Origin: Prunus persica
Taxonomy: Eukaryota > Streptophyta > Magnoliopsida > Rosales > Rosaceae
Assembly: GCF_000346465.2 (NCBI RefSeq)
Contig: NC_034012.1
Coordinates: forward strand, 3,187,134 to 3,251,133
Length of the DNA: 64,000 nt
Direction of reading: 5' to 3'
Position numbers and translations under genes: made by a program. Under the pieces are notes generated by a model that made no database searches, was not told the origin of the DNA, and worked only from the letters and a program-made list of their open reading frames with translations. Numbering within the stretch: position 1 is the stretch's first letter; each line of letters begins with the position of its first letter. Shown here one piece after another: positions 28,956 through 40,284 of this stretch.

Positions 28956-29379
28956 ATGTCTGGTTCTGAGTCTGAGGCCTCTTCTTCCTCTTCTCCTTCA
29001 CCTGGATTGCCTAACAAGTGTCCTCCTCCAACTGCGCCAATGGTGCAATTGGTCCCAAAATCCACTTCTGATCGACTGCTTCAGAAATTCTTTGATGCCG
29101 CAGAGTTTGACTTTGATTATGAGCAGAGTGGATTGTGGTCTCCTCCCGTAAAGCGCACCGTGTTCTTGAGCTCACAAGGTAGAATTTTCACTGAGCAAGA
29201 AATGCTAGCTAAACTTTCAACTCTAACGGATGCTCCTACTTCAACACACAAAGCTTGCTGCAGAGTAAGTTGCTAGCTACCTGTTTAATCTGTTTTTGTG
29301 TACTTGTTTCTTTCTTCCTTTAAGGATATTTTTATGTATGTTTCCGTGTGATCTTTTGTAGGCATTCCGGTGCTTTTGA
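28956..29379 (+). CDS. Small plant protein of unknown function
   Basis: The first exon, 28956-29264, encodes a Ser-rich start ([19 protein letters not shown]), a proline patch, then a compact conserved-looking block at residues 32-83 with [29 protein letters not shown] and [17 protein letters not shown] perfect donor (GTAAGT) follows CTGCAGA. The best acceptor (TTTTGTAG at 29361) leads to a short second exon, 29362-29379, ending AFRCF, for 108 residues in total. Without splicing the frame would end at 29278. After the acceptor another frame ([13 protein letters not shown]) stays open longer but does not join in phase. I do not recognise the family; the acidic/aromatic FDFDYE and SPPVKR motifs suggest a short linear-motif protein. 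The composition argues for a real gene. Confidence 0.6.
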
Positions 29380-30593
29380 AGGATGCCTTGAAGCCATTCT
29401 TACAGTATATTCGTGAGGATTGCAGGTCAAGAAACAAATACTGAGCAAACAAGGATGAAGAAACAGAGAACCCCATTTTTAGTTCTCTTCTCCTTTATCA
29501 TGCAAATGTCCCTTTATTTTTTTAAATTAAGAAAATCAAAAGAATTTTTAAATATAAGAAATATGTTGTCATCGACCCCTTTAGTTCTTTGAGTTTTTGC
29601 CTTGTTCTTGGTCTTTCTTTAATTGCATTTGCAAAACTGAAAAGTTCTGTAATCTGCATATGCTCAGTTGTTCAATTAGCTAGTGATTCATTAGTGGAAG
29701 CCATTTAGAATTATCTGTTAGCAGAAGGCAAAAACTGGGTATTGGCTAGCCACAAAGATTTTTACTGCAGGAGGTGTATTATATAAATGATGAAGAAAAA
29801 ATAGAGCTGGGTTCTGGCAGTGGAATTTATAGCCTATGGTAAACTTTTGCAAATGTGTCAGTTTCATGATGTTATTATGATGGATCCATGACCAGGCCTG
29901 AATTCTGATAATGACTTGTAAACATCAGGACAGGTTCAAACCCCCAAAAAAGAAAAGGGGAAAAATTTGTCATTGCTAGTTTTTCTACTAAGGAAAATCC
30001 CTTAATCTTTCTGTGGTGGAACATGCATTAATTAACATGCTGTAATTAGTGAGGTCATGCACCATATTTGACAGACTTGTGAGAAACATATCCCAAAATC
30101 ACAGCTCATTCAGACAGAGACTTCTTGTGGGTCCTCTAATTGCAGTATTTGCATTCAAGAACGAAGGGAACAATGTCATGCCAGAGAAGAAAAACTTGTA
30201 TGTTACGGAGATATCGCTGTTTTGTTATTCTCATCCAATCACATTCCACCATGTAGAATCTTTATCATGCGTGTGATTGGTAGGGAATAGCAAAATAGTG
30301 TTATCCCCTTGATATGCAAGTTCTTCTCGAGCTTCACAGACTTCTAAGATTACCTGCTGCAGCTCTGTTTCGTGCAAGCTTTGAAGAATTCCACTTGTAA
30401 AAACAGATTCTTTGTTTTAGTGTGACAAGGTCAGGAAACTTCAAAGGCAGAGCCTTCATCAAACACAGAAAGATAGCTACTTTCAAACTATGCGGCTATT
30501 CCCCTTCACCCCTTTGCATATTGAGTTTTACATCTACAATGTGGGGGTGGTCCTGACATTTTAGGGTCTGAGATGAAAAAAGAATGACTACTT
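29380..30593. other. Intergenic, no gene seen
   Basis: AT-rich region after the small unknown gene, probably including its 3' UTR. It ends where sequence homologous to the tandem array begins. Confidence 0.45.
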
Positions 30594-30871
30594 TTTGTAT
30601 ATACTTACAATCTCATTCAATATATAAATTTTTAAATTAGAAAACATTATGGAAGCTACTCATATGTAGAAAATAAAATAATATCGTACAGCTGAATTGA
30701 AAAAAGTTCAAAGTGGGAAGGCTATAGCCTTTTGAAAGTGGGAACCTATTATCTCAGGTAAACCTTTTAAGTAAAGCAAAATTTTTCCTACAGAACCCTA
30801 TGATCTTGATCGCTTATATATGTTCCTATAGAAGCCTCTGCTTTTCATCTGCAAGGAGTATGTACACCTGC

Positions 30872-30919
<48 letters not shown>

Positions 30920-31433
30920 AATATATGTTGACAGATTTTCTTCTCATTAGTCATTGCTGATAGAATTAATATCTATAGATGTAAATGGAAGTATATTAAG
31001 TTCCATTATACTTACAGAGTTAAGGTTGAAATTAGAGCTCTAAGTATGCATAACATGACATTGGTACAGGATCTTGCTCCAGGATTTCCTTCCCTATAAT
31101 TCCACCTTTCAAAGTTTTAAACATTGTAGTCCTCGGGGGGTGGATTTTTAGGGGCCACTGTAAATGGCTCACTAAATGGTACAACACTTTGAACCTGCAA
31201 AGGAGATTATAAGCATCTCAGAATCTGCAAAAGCTTTTAACTTCCAAAAAAAGCAAATTACAGCCACAGTACACAGCGCACAATTAAGGGACATAAGTCA
31301 GGCTGTGACATCAAATGTCTTGCCAGATGCATAGGGGCTTTCCAACGCAGCAACACAAATCTGAGCAACCTCCTCTCTTGATATCCTACCCTGTATATTG
31401 CTGGGATCAAAAGAAGAATAAGTATTATGTGAC
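30594..31433 (-). pseudogene. Copy A: oldest 3' fragment of the SDR/CIA30 gene
   Basis: The segment matches the 3' end of the intact gene at 42.8-47.1 kb: downstream flank, (GA)n tract at 30875-30916, last exon (about 31060-31195) and penultimate exon (about 31315-31395). The last exon has lost its stop (ATG TCA in place of GTG TAA) and has small deletions around 31112-31135. The penultimate exon still reads AQICVAALESPYASGKTF. Homology ends near 31400. More diverged than copies B and C, so probably the oldest duplicate. Confidence 0.8.
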
Positions 31434-32125
31434 AACTGGGTTGCTGACAAAATGTGAGGAGCTGAAACTTTGAATCTTGGGATGTTGTTGTTGCATTGTA
31501 TGAGCTGAAATAATATGACAAAATTGTATATTAGCCGCTCGGCTATACCCCTTTAATATATGCGAATATTTTAAACGTCTAGCCGTACGGCTATACTCTT
31601 AATTTGTTTAACGGAAGGAATTATGTTTATTTAACAATTCAAAACATAGATATTAAGTATATGTTGTTTAATACTAGCTGGCTATGATATTGGGTTTGTG
31701 AATTTCTAAAATGTTATATTATTTTATCTTTTGTGTGGTATTCTGTAGCAATCCTCTTCAGAATTTAGAGATAATACAAGTTAATTTCACAGGGAGGAGA
31801 AGCCATAGAAAAGCAGAACGCAGTGATGACTTTGATTCATGCCTATTTCAGTCAATGGATCGAGGTGAGTGTTTTGATGTTACTGATTCTATTTAATTCT
31901 TCTAATTCCTTTTTTCTCCCTTGACTTGTGTAACAAATGTCCTTTGTGCCCAACACTTCTTTTCATTAGTCCTGGAACATGTGCAATAATATTTTAGGTT
32001 TGTCAGCATGATATGTGCTTTCTAATTTTTTGTGCTTAATTAGTGCTATAGCTTTCAGAATTTACCAAGATTGTTTGCTTTAGTTCTGTGGTCTACCTTC
32101 AATATCTTCTTTTTGTTTTTGCCAG

Positions 32126-33178
32126 TGTGACACTTAACGACTTTACACAAAAGAACTTCCCAGAGGAATTTGCCGAAAGGAAGTTGCAGAATGATACAAT
32201 GACAAACTTTGGTGTTGATTCGATGCCACTTTTTGTAATGGATGTTGTGCTCCCATTTCACAAGTTTCCACTACGCATTTTTGAACCTCGGTATAGACTT
32301 ATGGTAAGTTGGTTAGCAGTTCATATTTTTCACATATGACATTCATAAAATATTTAAACGTTCAAGTGCATTTGCTGCAAAAGAACTATGTTGACAAACT
32401 TATCTGGCAAGTTTTGTATACCTACTTGGTACATTTCTACAGTCCATGTGATCCATATGTTGTGTTGTTTTTGTTGAATGTTCATAGATTTTTCTTGTAC
32501 CTTGTCACTTAAACAACAGGTAAGGAGGATAATGGAAGGCAACCTTCGGATGGGAATGGTAGATTATTGTCACTGGTCCTTTTCTTTCCCTTTTAACTTT
32601 CTTAAGTTTCACTGACTGTGGCTTGTTTTTTAATTTTGTAGGTTATCACTGATTCTTCAACAGGTTCAATAGCTGAATTTGCTTGTGAAGTGGAAATTAC
32701 TGAGTAGGTCTTTCATCCTCCTCCTTTCCTTCTTAATTTTCTAGTATGCAGAATGTCGTTTGTAAACTCCACTACCATGCTTCCTCTTTTTAAAGAAAAA
32801 AAATTATTATTTATGTAGGTTTGCACCACTTCCAGATGGACGTTTCCACTTAGAGGTTAGATACCAGTGCCTTTTACTTCAATCTGTACTTTTGTGCTCT
32901 GTTTTCATTGTTTTAATGCATTACAAATGCTAAAACTGATCTACTTTTCATTTACTGAAACAATTATCCTTTATTTTTGGTCTTTATTTATACACCCGAG
33001 GTTGCAAAGTAACTAATAGGCTTATCTATGATAAATATTTCCATGTCAGAACGTATTTTGTTTGAAGTTATGATGTTTTTTTTAAAATGATCCATTCACT
33101 TACTCATAATAATACTAATTCATGCAGATTGAAAGTCGCCGACGGTTTCGTATAATTTGATCTTGGGACCGCAATGGG
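32126..33178 (+). pseudogene. LON-domain/RING protein gene relic (LONRF-like)
   Basis: Five consecutive exons of the LON peptidase N-terminal domain of a plant LON/RING protein are recognisable: 32126-32303 (PLFVMDVVLPFHKFPLRIFE), 32520-32558 (VRRIMEGNLRMGM), 32642-32703 (VITDSSTGSIAEFACEVE), 32819-32855 (FAPLPDGRFHLE) and 33128-33177 (IESRRRFRII). Splice sites and phases are all intact. In the last exon a TGA at 33158-33160 replaces the expected codon (CGA would need one change) before SWDRNG. No RING exons are found downstream and the upstream exon is uncertain (about 31790-31864). Such proteins are putative E3 ligases. The relic is 5'- and 3'-truncated, so not functional. Confidence 0.75.
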
Positions 33179-33565
33179 TGAGTTGTCTTACCTTGAGCAT
33201 TCAGCTCTTTAGTTTTTGTATGTTCAAATGTCAATTAATTATTTGAACTCCATCCCCTCTCATGGTTTCCAAATACAACCAAATATTACTTTTTCAAAGA
33301 GGAGCCACTTGACAATTGAATTATTTGCCAACCTTTGAATATAAGAAATTGATTATTTCCATGAACCCATATATTTAATATGTGATGATTTTTGGCTCTA
33401 GGATGGGGTAGCCTCGCCTCCCTCTAAACTTTTTAGAATCTGAATATGTGATGGTTTTTTCATGATGTATCTATATAGTTAATACTGTCCAAGAAATAAC
33501 TATAAAGTAATAGAAGTCCTTCCCTAAACCGTAACACCAATCTTCCCCAACCCACCTCATAATTG

Positions 33566-34300
33566 CTGGAAAATATGGTGAATACGACCCTGATGATTTC
33601 AATTTTTACACCTAATCGGTATTCTGGCCTAATACCTACCGCCTGCAATTGAACGTCGTTTGGGACGTCCTTGCTATGAGCCCATTGCACAGAGATTTAT
33701 CATCCATGGTCTATGGCCAACATATCATAATGTTAATGTCCGTCCACAGTGCAGATCAGTTTCAACAACTCAAGGGGATTTCAATGGCGAACAGTTCAAA
33801 ATTGCGGTATTATTTTTGGTTTTTGTTCTACATTTTATTTTTCAGCTTTACTTACTCAATTTTTGCAGGAAATAGCTTGTTTTGTCAAGCTCGAAGAGTA
33901 CTGGTTAAATCCAACATCGAAGGATTTGATTGAGACTAGAAAAATTTGGAAATATCAGTAGAAAGACCATGGTAAATTTTGTGATCTGCTTGCTGAAGAT
34001 TACTTCAATTTAGCATTCAAGTTTTATGAAGACGTTAATGTGACAAAGTTGCTTGAGGATGCTGGAATTTCAGTTGGGATGGATTTTGATCCTAACTTGA
34101 TCATTCAAGTGATAAGGAAAAAGACTAACAGCTTCGCAAATATAAAGTGTTATAATGGAATGTTGTGGGAGTCCGAATCTGCTTTGAAAAAGATGGAATG
34201 TTTCGGGACTGTAACATGAGGCCTCAGGATATGTTTTAGAACTGTAAAAGGAAAATAAATACATATGACAAAATATCTCTTCCGATGCCACCTACAATAA
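33566..34300 (+). pseudogene. T2 ribonuclease relic 1 (longest)
   Basis: T2/S-like RNase gene remnant with CAS I visible as RFIIHGLWP (about 33693-33719), one intron (33807-33868) and a second exon running from EIACFVKLEEYW to the C-terminal half (KFYEDVNVTKLLEDAGISVG). Disabling changes are a TAA at 33613-33615, a frameshift between the WPNTY and RPCYEPIA parts, and a TAG at 33959-33961 at the tryptophan of the CAS II region (QWKDHGKFC in relic 3). A third, C-terminal frame carries DCNMRPQD-like sequence in the sister copies. Clearly dead, but the source of two further copies. Confidence 0.8.
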
Positions 34301-34344
34301 AGGCACAGGTAATACCAAATTGTGCTTTCCGAGTTCTATGTTGT

Positions 34345-34447
34345 AATCACACATTTATAAATTGCCTATGTATGGTGGAGACGAGGATGATGGTTATCTC
34401 TTATATATGTTCCTATAGAAGCCTCTGCTTTTCATCTACACCTGCAA

Positions 34448-34523
<76 letters not shown>

Positions 34524-36118
34524 AATATATGTTGACAGATTTTCTTCTCATTAGTCATTGCTGATAGAATTAGTATCTTTAGATGAAAATGGAAGTATAT
34601 TAAACTGCATGATACTTACAGAGTTAAGGTTGAAATTAGAGCTCTAAGTATGCATAACATTACACTGGTACAGGATCTTGCTCCAGGATTTCCTTTCCTA
34701 TAAGCCCATCTTTCAAAGTTTTAAAGTAAACATTGTAGTCCTTCTCGGGGGGTGGACTTTGAGGGTCCACTGTAAATGGCTCACTAAATGGCACAACACT
34801 TTTAACCTGCAAATGAGTTTATAAGCATCTCAGAATCTGCAAAAGCTTTTAACTTCCAAAAATAGCAAATTACAGCCACAGCACACAGAACACAATTAAG
34901 GGACATAAGTCGGGCTGTGACCTTAAATGTCTTGCCAGATGCATAGGGGCTTTCCAACGCAGCAAAACAAATCTGAGCAACCTCCTCTCTTGATACCTTA
35001 CCCTGCATATACATAAATCCTATCAACCATAACATTCAGATATTATTACTATTATAAGGGAAAGAAAGAGCAATACATTGTCATCACAGGCATACAACAA
35101 AGAGAGAATAGTGATCTTCTATTTGATTGTATACCGTTACATTGTCTCCTTGGTCAAAAATGTGATCTGCTCCGGCAGGCTCCTCAGTTAATGCACAAGG
35201 CCTCACAATTGTATATGGTATTCCACTTTCCCTTGTTAAATCCTCCCCCTGCTCCAAAACTTATCAATGTACAAAATCGAAAGAGCTAAATCTGACCCAG
35301 AAAAAGAAAAAGAACAGAAAAGAGCTAAGAAGTGGTATTTTGAATCTGATACACTGATTATTTATAAAAATATCAAACAGCTTGCACTGAATTAGTATGA
35401 AACCTTCAACTGGAATGTCAGGATAAAATCCAATTCCTTGTTTAAGAGAACAGCAGGAGGTTGTTTACTTAGATCAAGTCCAGGCCTGTCAGGTCGGGTA
35501 ACTCCTGCAGACCCTACGTGTACGAACCTACACGGAACACAAGCAAAGAGATTCTTTAAAGTTTAAACACTAAAACAGAAAGTGCACCTAGCAGATCAAT
35601 TGTGTTTAGTCATAAGAAGATAATCCAACAAAATGAAAAGAATGTGAAACCTGGGAGTAATAGGCTCTTTTAGATATGCTTGTATGCTTGATAATGGGAG
35701 CTTAAATGCCCCTTCCACAAAAGTGAGATTCAGTTTCCCATCAAATTCAAACTTGTTAAACATGAGCTGCTATAATTTTGAATTCCATCAATAAACATAG
35801 AAGAAAATGAAGTGAAAGAATAGACTAAAAGAAAGTGGCTGCAGAAATGTGCCTGCAATGACACAATATTGCTGGGGTCAAAAGGTGGTGCATCTGATAC
35901 AGTTCTTGCTCGAAATATCGGCTTCAAAGAAGAAAATGGCACACGTACCTGGAAAAAAATGTGATAGATTACTAATGGAGTTTGAGATATGTAACTACAA
36001 TTTTAATGTCGATCAAGGAGCTAGTGTGTTAGCTACTGTCTCTCACTGGTCTACAACAGTGTCAAAGCCTGCTGTGTAACCAACATTATCCCTATCACGA
36101 CTTGTGCGAACAATTAGC
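34345..36118 (-). pseudogene. Copy B: SDR/CIA30 fragment, exons 10 (part) to 16
   Basis: 5'-truncated duplicate of the intact gene at 42.8-47.1 kb. Exons on the minus strand: part of exon 10 (to about 36113), 35853-35948, 35651-35766, 35404-35527, 35135-35248, 34922-35002 and 34660-34806. The last six keep the same lengths, phases and splice sites as the intact gene, including the GC donor after exon 11, and read open to the stop. The exon 10 piece is broken: TGG has become TGA near 36051 and RDWDTV reads RDRDNV, and its donor is altered. The 5' end breaks off at CAATTAG and is followed by AAAGATAGATG repeats and GC-rich DNA. No promoter or first half, so a pseudogene. Confidence 0.88.
34451..34521. 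repeat. (GA)n microsatellite, copy B
   Basis: About 35 GA units, the longest of the four tracts (30875-30916, 34451-34521, 38933-38968, 42639-42669) that lie at the same place downstream of each SDR/CIA30 copy. Confidence 0.95.
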
Positions 36119-36189
36119 AAAGATAGATGCAAAGATAGATGAAGTTTGAAAAATTGCTAGGCGGTAGGCTAAAAGAACAAAAGAAAAAA

Positions 36190-36475
36190 ACCAGACCCAC
36201 CCTGGCACCCAGACCCGCCTAGACCCGCCTAGCACCACCTAGACCCGCCTAGCGCCTCCCAGACCCTCCTAGCTCCGCCCAGACACGCCTAGCGCTGCCC
36301 AGACCCTCCCAACGCGGCCTAGACCAGCCCTGCAGTGCATAAGTTTGAAAAATCGCAAGGCAGTAGGCTTAAAGAACAAAAGAAAAGAACTAGACCCACC
36401 CTGGCAGCCAGACCCGCCTAGCGCCGCCTAGACCCGCCAGAACTGCCTAGCGCCGCCCAAATAAACCGCCCTCTT
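36190..36475. repeat. GC-rich CCTAGACCCGCC minisatellite, unit B
   Basis: Degenerate repeats of about 10-11 bp (GACCCGCCTA, GCGCCGCCTA) arranged in two larger blocks. Each is preceded by AAGTTTGAAAAAT and AAAGAACAAAAGAAAA, the second starting near 36341. Strongly GC-rich in an AT-rich window. An equivalent block follows copy C at 39700-39935. Confidence 0.85.
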
Positions 36476-36589
36476 GTTCAGCGCTTTAATTAATGGATCT
36501 ATCCGATGACATATATTTCATGCCGTTTTGTTTTGATATAATTGTATTTAAATTTTAAAGACAATAATATATAGATGGAAATTCAATGC

Positions 36590-37040
36590 TTCTTACTTGG
36601 TGTGGTTGCTGCAAGCCTGCAACTACGGCCTCCTTATTCTTTAGGGACTTGGTTGTTTAGTTGCTAGTTAATAGGAGAGTACAAGTTGTCATGGAGTCAT
36701 GGTTAGTGGCTGAATGTCATGGTTTAGTCGTGCATTAGTTGTTCCTATTATTTAGCTTTGTTGCTGTGTTATTTTGCTATTTAAGTTGTATTCAGTATTC
36801 AAGTTAATGGTGAAGAGAAGTTTGAATTCCACAAATACATTCTTAGTTCTTCATCTGCTTCCGTATTTTCAACATGCTTACTTGGTATGGTATCAGAGGA
36901 GGCAAGAAACGACTGATTACAACACCCAGGCCTCCCTTCCTATCTGTTGGTCTCTCTGTGTGTGTAAACAAGCTTGGTTTTTGAGACTTTTGTCTTGATC
37001 GTTGCTTTAGTTATGGATATAACAAATAACTAATGGTTTT
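36590..37040 (+). mobile_element. Ty1/copia LTR relic, unit B
   Basis: After a short kinase-associated piece (CTTACTTGGTGTGG, near 36593) comes an LTR-like region ending just before TGGTATCAGAGG at 36888-36899, the initiator tRNA-Met primer-binding site typical of copia elements. This is followed by a leader and the start of a gag-like frame (MDITNN) that stops at once. The same block occurs at 40285-40705. No internal pol sequence. Confidence 0.55.
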
Positions 37041-37469
37041 CAGTTTCACAAATATTGGATTGGATTGGATACTCCCCATATTTAAAGCATGTTTATGGAA
37101 GAAATGAAAATATTTTTTTATCATTGAAGGTAGAAGATGGATTACTCATGAAGAAAACTTATCCCATCTAATCCCTACAAAATGGTAGGATAATAACACC
37201 TTATAACTAATCCCTCCCAACATGGAAAGTCATTCACCCCTACCTTCATCTTCTCCTTCAATATACCTTAGATTTAGTGACTTATCAAGTTTTCTTCTTT
37301 CATAATCAAAATTAGCAATTCTTTTGTTTATTTTGTTTTTAGATGTTCTCAGTGACTAAATTGGTAATTGACTATTTCTACTCTTTAACTAACTGCTTCA
37401 GGGTTCTTTACCCGTGCATTAAGTTCTGGTATCTTGGGACAGGTTTTATTTAGTCTCCTTTGGAATTCT

Positions 37470-37823
37470 GATAGCTTGTTTTGTCAAGCTGAAAGAGTAC
37501 TGGTTAGATCCAACAGCGAAGGATATAGCATTCAAGTTTTATGAAGACGTTAATGCGACAAAGATGCTTGAGGGGGCTGGAATTTCAGTTGGGATGGATT
37601 TTGATCCTAATTTGATCATTCAAGTGATAAGGAAAAAGACTAACAGCTTCGCAAATATAAAGTGTTATAATGGAAGGTTTTGTTTGGGAAGTCCGATTCT
37701 GCAAAAGATGGAATGTTCGGGGACTGTAACATGAGGCCTCAGGATATGTTTCGGAACTGTAAAAGGACAATTAATACACATGACAAAATTTCTCTTCCGA
37801 TGCCACCCACAATAAAGGCAAAG
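37470..37823 (+). pseudogene. T2 ribonuclease relic 2
   Basis: Homologous to relic 1 from ACFVKLKEYWLDPT, but with an internal deletion that removes the CAS II region (TTAGATCCAACAGCGAAGGA runs straight into AGCATTCAAG). It then continues through KFYEDVNATKMLEGAGISVG and, after frameshifts, the C-terminal RDCNMRPQDMFRNCKRT. Non-functional. Confidence 0.78.
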
Positions 37824-38339
37824 GTAAATACCAAATTGTGCTTTCCGAGGTCTATGTTGTAATCACACATTTATAAATTGCCTATGTGATTGTAGAAATG
37901 TGATGGTGGTAAGACTGCTACTATGGGTGATTAGCCCAAGCAATGAGCACAAAAGGGTGGTGGTGGTGGTGAGCAAGTTAAAGTTCTACAAATATTTTTT
38001 CTATTTTTTCATTTTTTAAAAATGTTTGTGATGTTGATGTTTCCAGGTCGAACTTAGCATAGTGTTGAGGGTGATATCTTAATTTTGTGAAGGCTTTGGT
38101 GGTGATCGGTGGTGGTTTTATATGTTTAAACCTCAGTTTTTCTACTTTAAGAACACAACTTTTAACTGTTTCTTTATTATCAGCCACTTTGATTTACCAC
38201 TTTTCACTCCAAAATGAATCTCGCGCACTAATTGGGTCAAATTACTCTAGATTTACATTGAACTTGTATACTTAATGCCGGAATACTTGCTCTACTGGTC
38301 TTGAGCCTTGATTGCTATGGCTAATATCTTAATGAAAAA

Positions 38340-38929
38340 TTGACCTACAATAACCCTCATAGCTAGTCATAGTCCAATTTCCTGTAAGCTTCTACAATCT
38401 GCCTGTAGTGTACAGAAAGTGCTTGCTCTATGAACCCTTCTTAGTTTTGTAAGCCGCAGCATTGGAATTTCCTGCTTGATTTGATATAAAACTGTGACAT
38501 TGATCTCCATCTTCACTTTTATGTCGAGGCTGCAAACTGTGTGCGCTGCGCTACCATTGAAATGGTTACAAGCCATGATTCTGCCACTGTCAACTTAACA
38601 TTCAAGGCCAAACACATGTACAATAATTTATGCATGTATATTTTTAAAATCATTAGAAAACATTATATAAGCTACTCATATCATATGTAGAAAAGAAAAT
38701 AATATTATACAGCTGAATTGAAAAAAAAATTCAAACCTCTATACATAATCTGGAGGTTTGGACCTCATCGTGATCAAGGCTATAGCCTTTTGAAAGTGAG
38801 AACCTATCATCTCAGGTGAAACATTTTAAGTCATGTAGATTTGTCCTACAGAACTTTATAATCTTGGTCGCTTATGTATGTTCCTGTCGAAGCCTCTGCT
38901 TTTCATCTGCTACGAGTATATACACCTGC

Positions 38930-38972
<43 letters not shown>

Positions 38973-39629
38973 ATATATGTTGACAGCTTTTCTTCTTATT
39001 AGTCATTGACTCCTTGCTGAGAGAATTATCTCAGATGAAAATGGAAGTATATTAAGCTCCATTATACTTAGAGAGTTAAGGTTGTAAATAGAGCTCTATG
39101 TGTGCAAAACATTACACTGGTACAGGATTTTGTTCGAGGATTTCCTTTCCTGTAATTCCATCTTTCAAAGTTCTAAAGTAAACATTGTAGTCCTTCTCGG
39201 GGGATGGATTTTGAGGGTCCACTGTAAATGGCTCACTAAATGGCACAACACTTTTAACCTGCAAATGAGTTTATAAGCATCTCAGAATCTGCAAAAGCTT
39301 TTAACTTCCAAAAATAGCAAATTGCAGCCACAGCACACAGCACACAATTAAGGGACATAAGTCGGGCTGTGACCTTAAATGTCTTGCCAGATGCATGGGG
39401 CTTTCCAACGCAGCAACACAAATCTGAGCAACCTCCTCTCTTGATATCTTACCCTGCATATATATAAATCCTATCAATCATAACATTCAGATATGATTAC
39501 TATTATAAAGGAAAGAAAGAGCAATACATGCGATCACAATAAAGAGAGAATAGTGATCTTCCATTTGATTATATACCGTTACATTGTCTCCTTGGTCAAA
39601 AATGAGATCTGCTCCAGCAGGCTCCTCAG
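38340..39629 (-). pseudogene. Copy C: SDR/CIA30 fragment, exons 14 (part) to 16
   Basis: Recent duplicate of the 3' end of the intact gene, including about 700 bp of downstream flank and the (GA)n tract at 38933-38968. Last exon 39112-39258 is open (147 nt, as in the intact gene). Penultimate exon 39374-39453 is 80 nt instead of 81 because one base is missing at GATGCATGGGGC, giving a frameshift. Exon 14 is cut at CTCCTCAG (39629), where CAAAGATAGATGAAGTTTG begins, a sequence also found next to the break of copy B. Its flank is closest to that of the intact gene, so C is probably the youngest copy. Confidence 0.88.
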
Positions 39630-39699
39630 CAAAGATAGATGAAGTTTGAAAAATCGCTATGAGGTAGGCTAAAAGAACAAAAGAAAAGAACCAGACCCT

Positions 39700-39935
39700 A
39701 AACCCTAAAGAACCAGACCCACCCTGGCACCCAGACCCGCCTAGGGCCGCCTAGACCCGCCTAGACCCGCCTAGCGCCGCTCAAACCCTCCCAGCGCCGC
39801 CTAGACCAGCCCTGCAGTGCATTATGCATAAGTTTGAAAAATCGCTAGGCAGTAGGTTTAAAGAACAAAAGAAAAGAACCAGACCCGCCTAGACCCGCCT
39901 AGACCCGCCTAGCGCCGCCCTGACCTGCCCATGCC
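39700..39935. repeat. GC-rich CCTAGACCCGCC minisatellite, unit C
   Basis: Same degenerate decamer repeats as at 36190-36475, again in two blocks, each led by AAGTTTGAAAAATCGCT. It runs directly into the kinase relic at about 39946. Confidence 0.85.
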
Positions 39936-39945
39936 GCCTAGGCCG

Positions 39946-40165
39946 ATTTTTCGTAAAGCAGAGTATGGATTGGAAGGAATGGTTTCAACAAGAGGGGATG
40001 TGTACAGTTTTGGAATCGTAGTGATGGAAACATTGACAAGAAGGAAGCCACCAGATGAGATGTTTGTTGGGGAAATGAATTTAAAGCAATGGATTGCAAA
40101 CTCACTATTACCAGATGCAATGATAGATGAAGTTGTGGATGCCAATTTTCTTACTTGGTGTGGTT
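39946..40165 (+). pseudogene. LRR receptor kinase fragment (LRR-XII type)
   Basis: Open translation AEYGLEGMVSTRGDVYSFGI followed by VMETLTRRKPPDEMF and AMIDEVVDANFL, i.e. kinase subdomains VIII to about X of an LRR-XII receptor kinase (EFR/At3g47570 type), with the conserved DVYSFGI. Everything upstream (LRRs, ATP-binding lobe, catalytic loop) is missing and the 5' side is GC-rich minisatellite; it ends soon after NFL. A dead fragment carried in the repeat unit. Only its last 40 bp is shared with unit B (near 36593). Confidence 0.8.
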
Positions 40166-40284
40166 GCTGCTGCAAGCCTGCAACTACGGCCTCTTGGGTG
40201 CTTTGCCGCTGCTTTGTTAAGAATATTTGTTTTTCTATTTATTATGTTTATTGATTATCTTGTTCAGTTGTGGAAGTCCTATTG

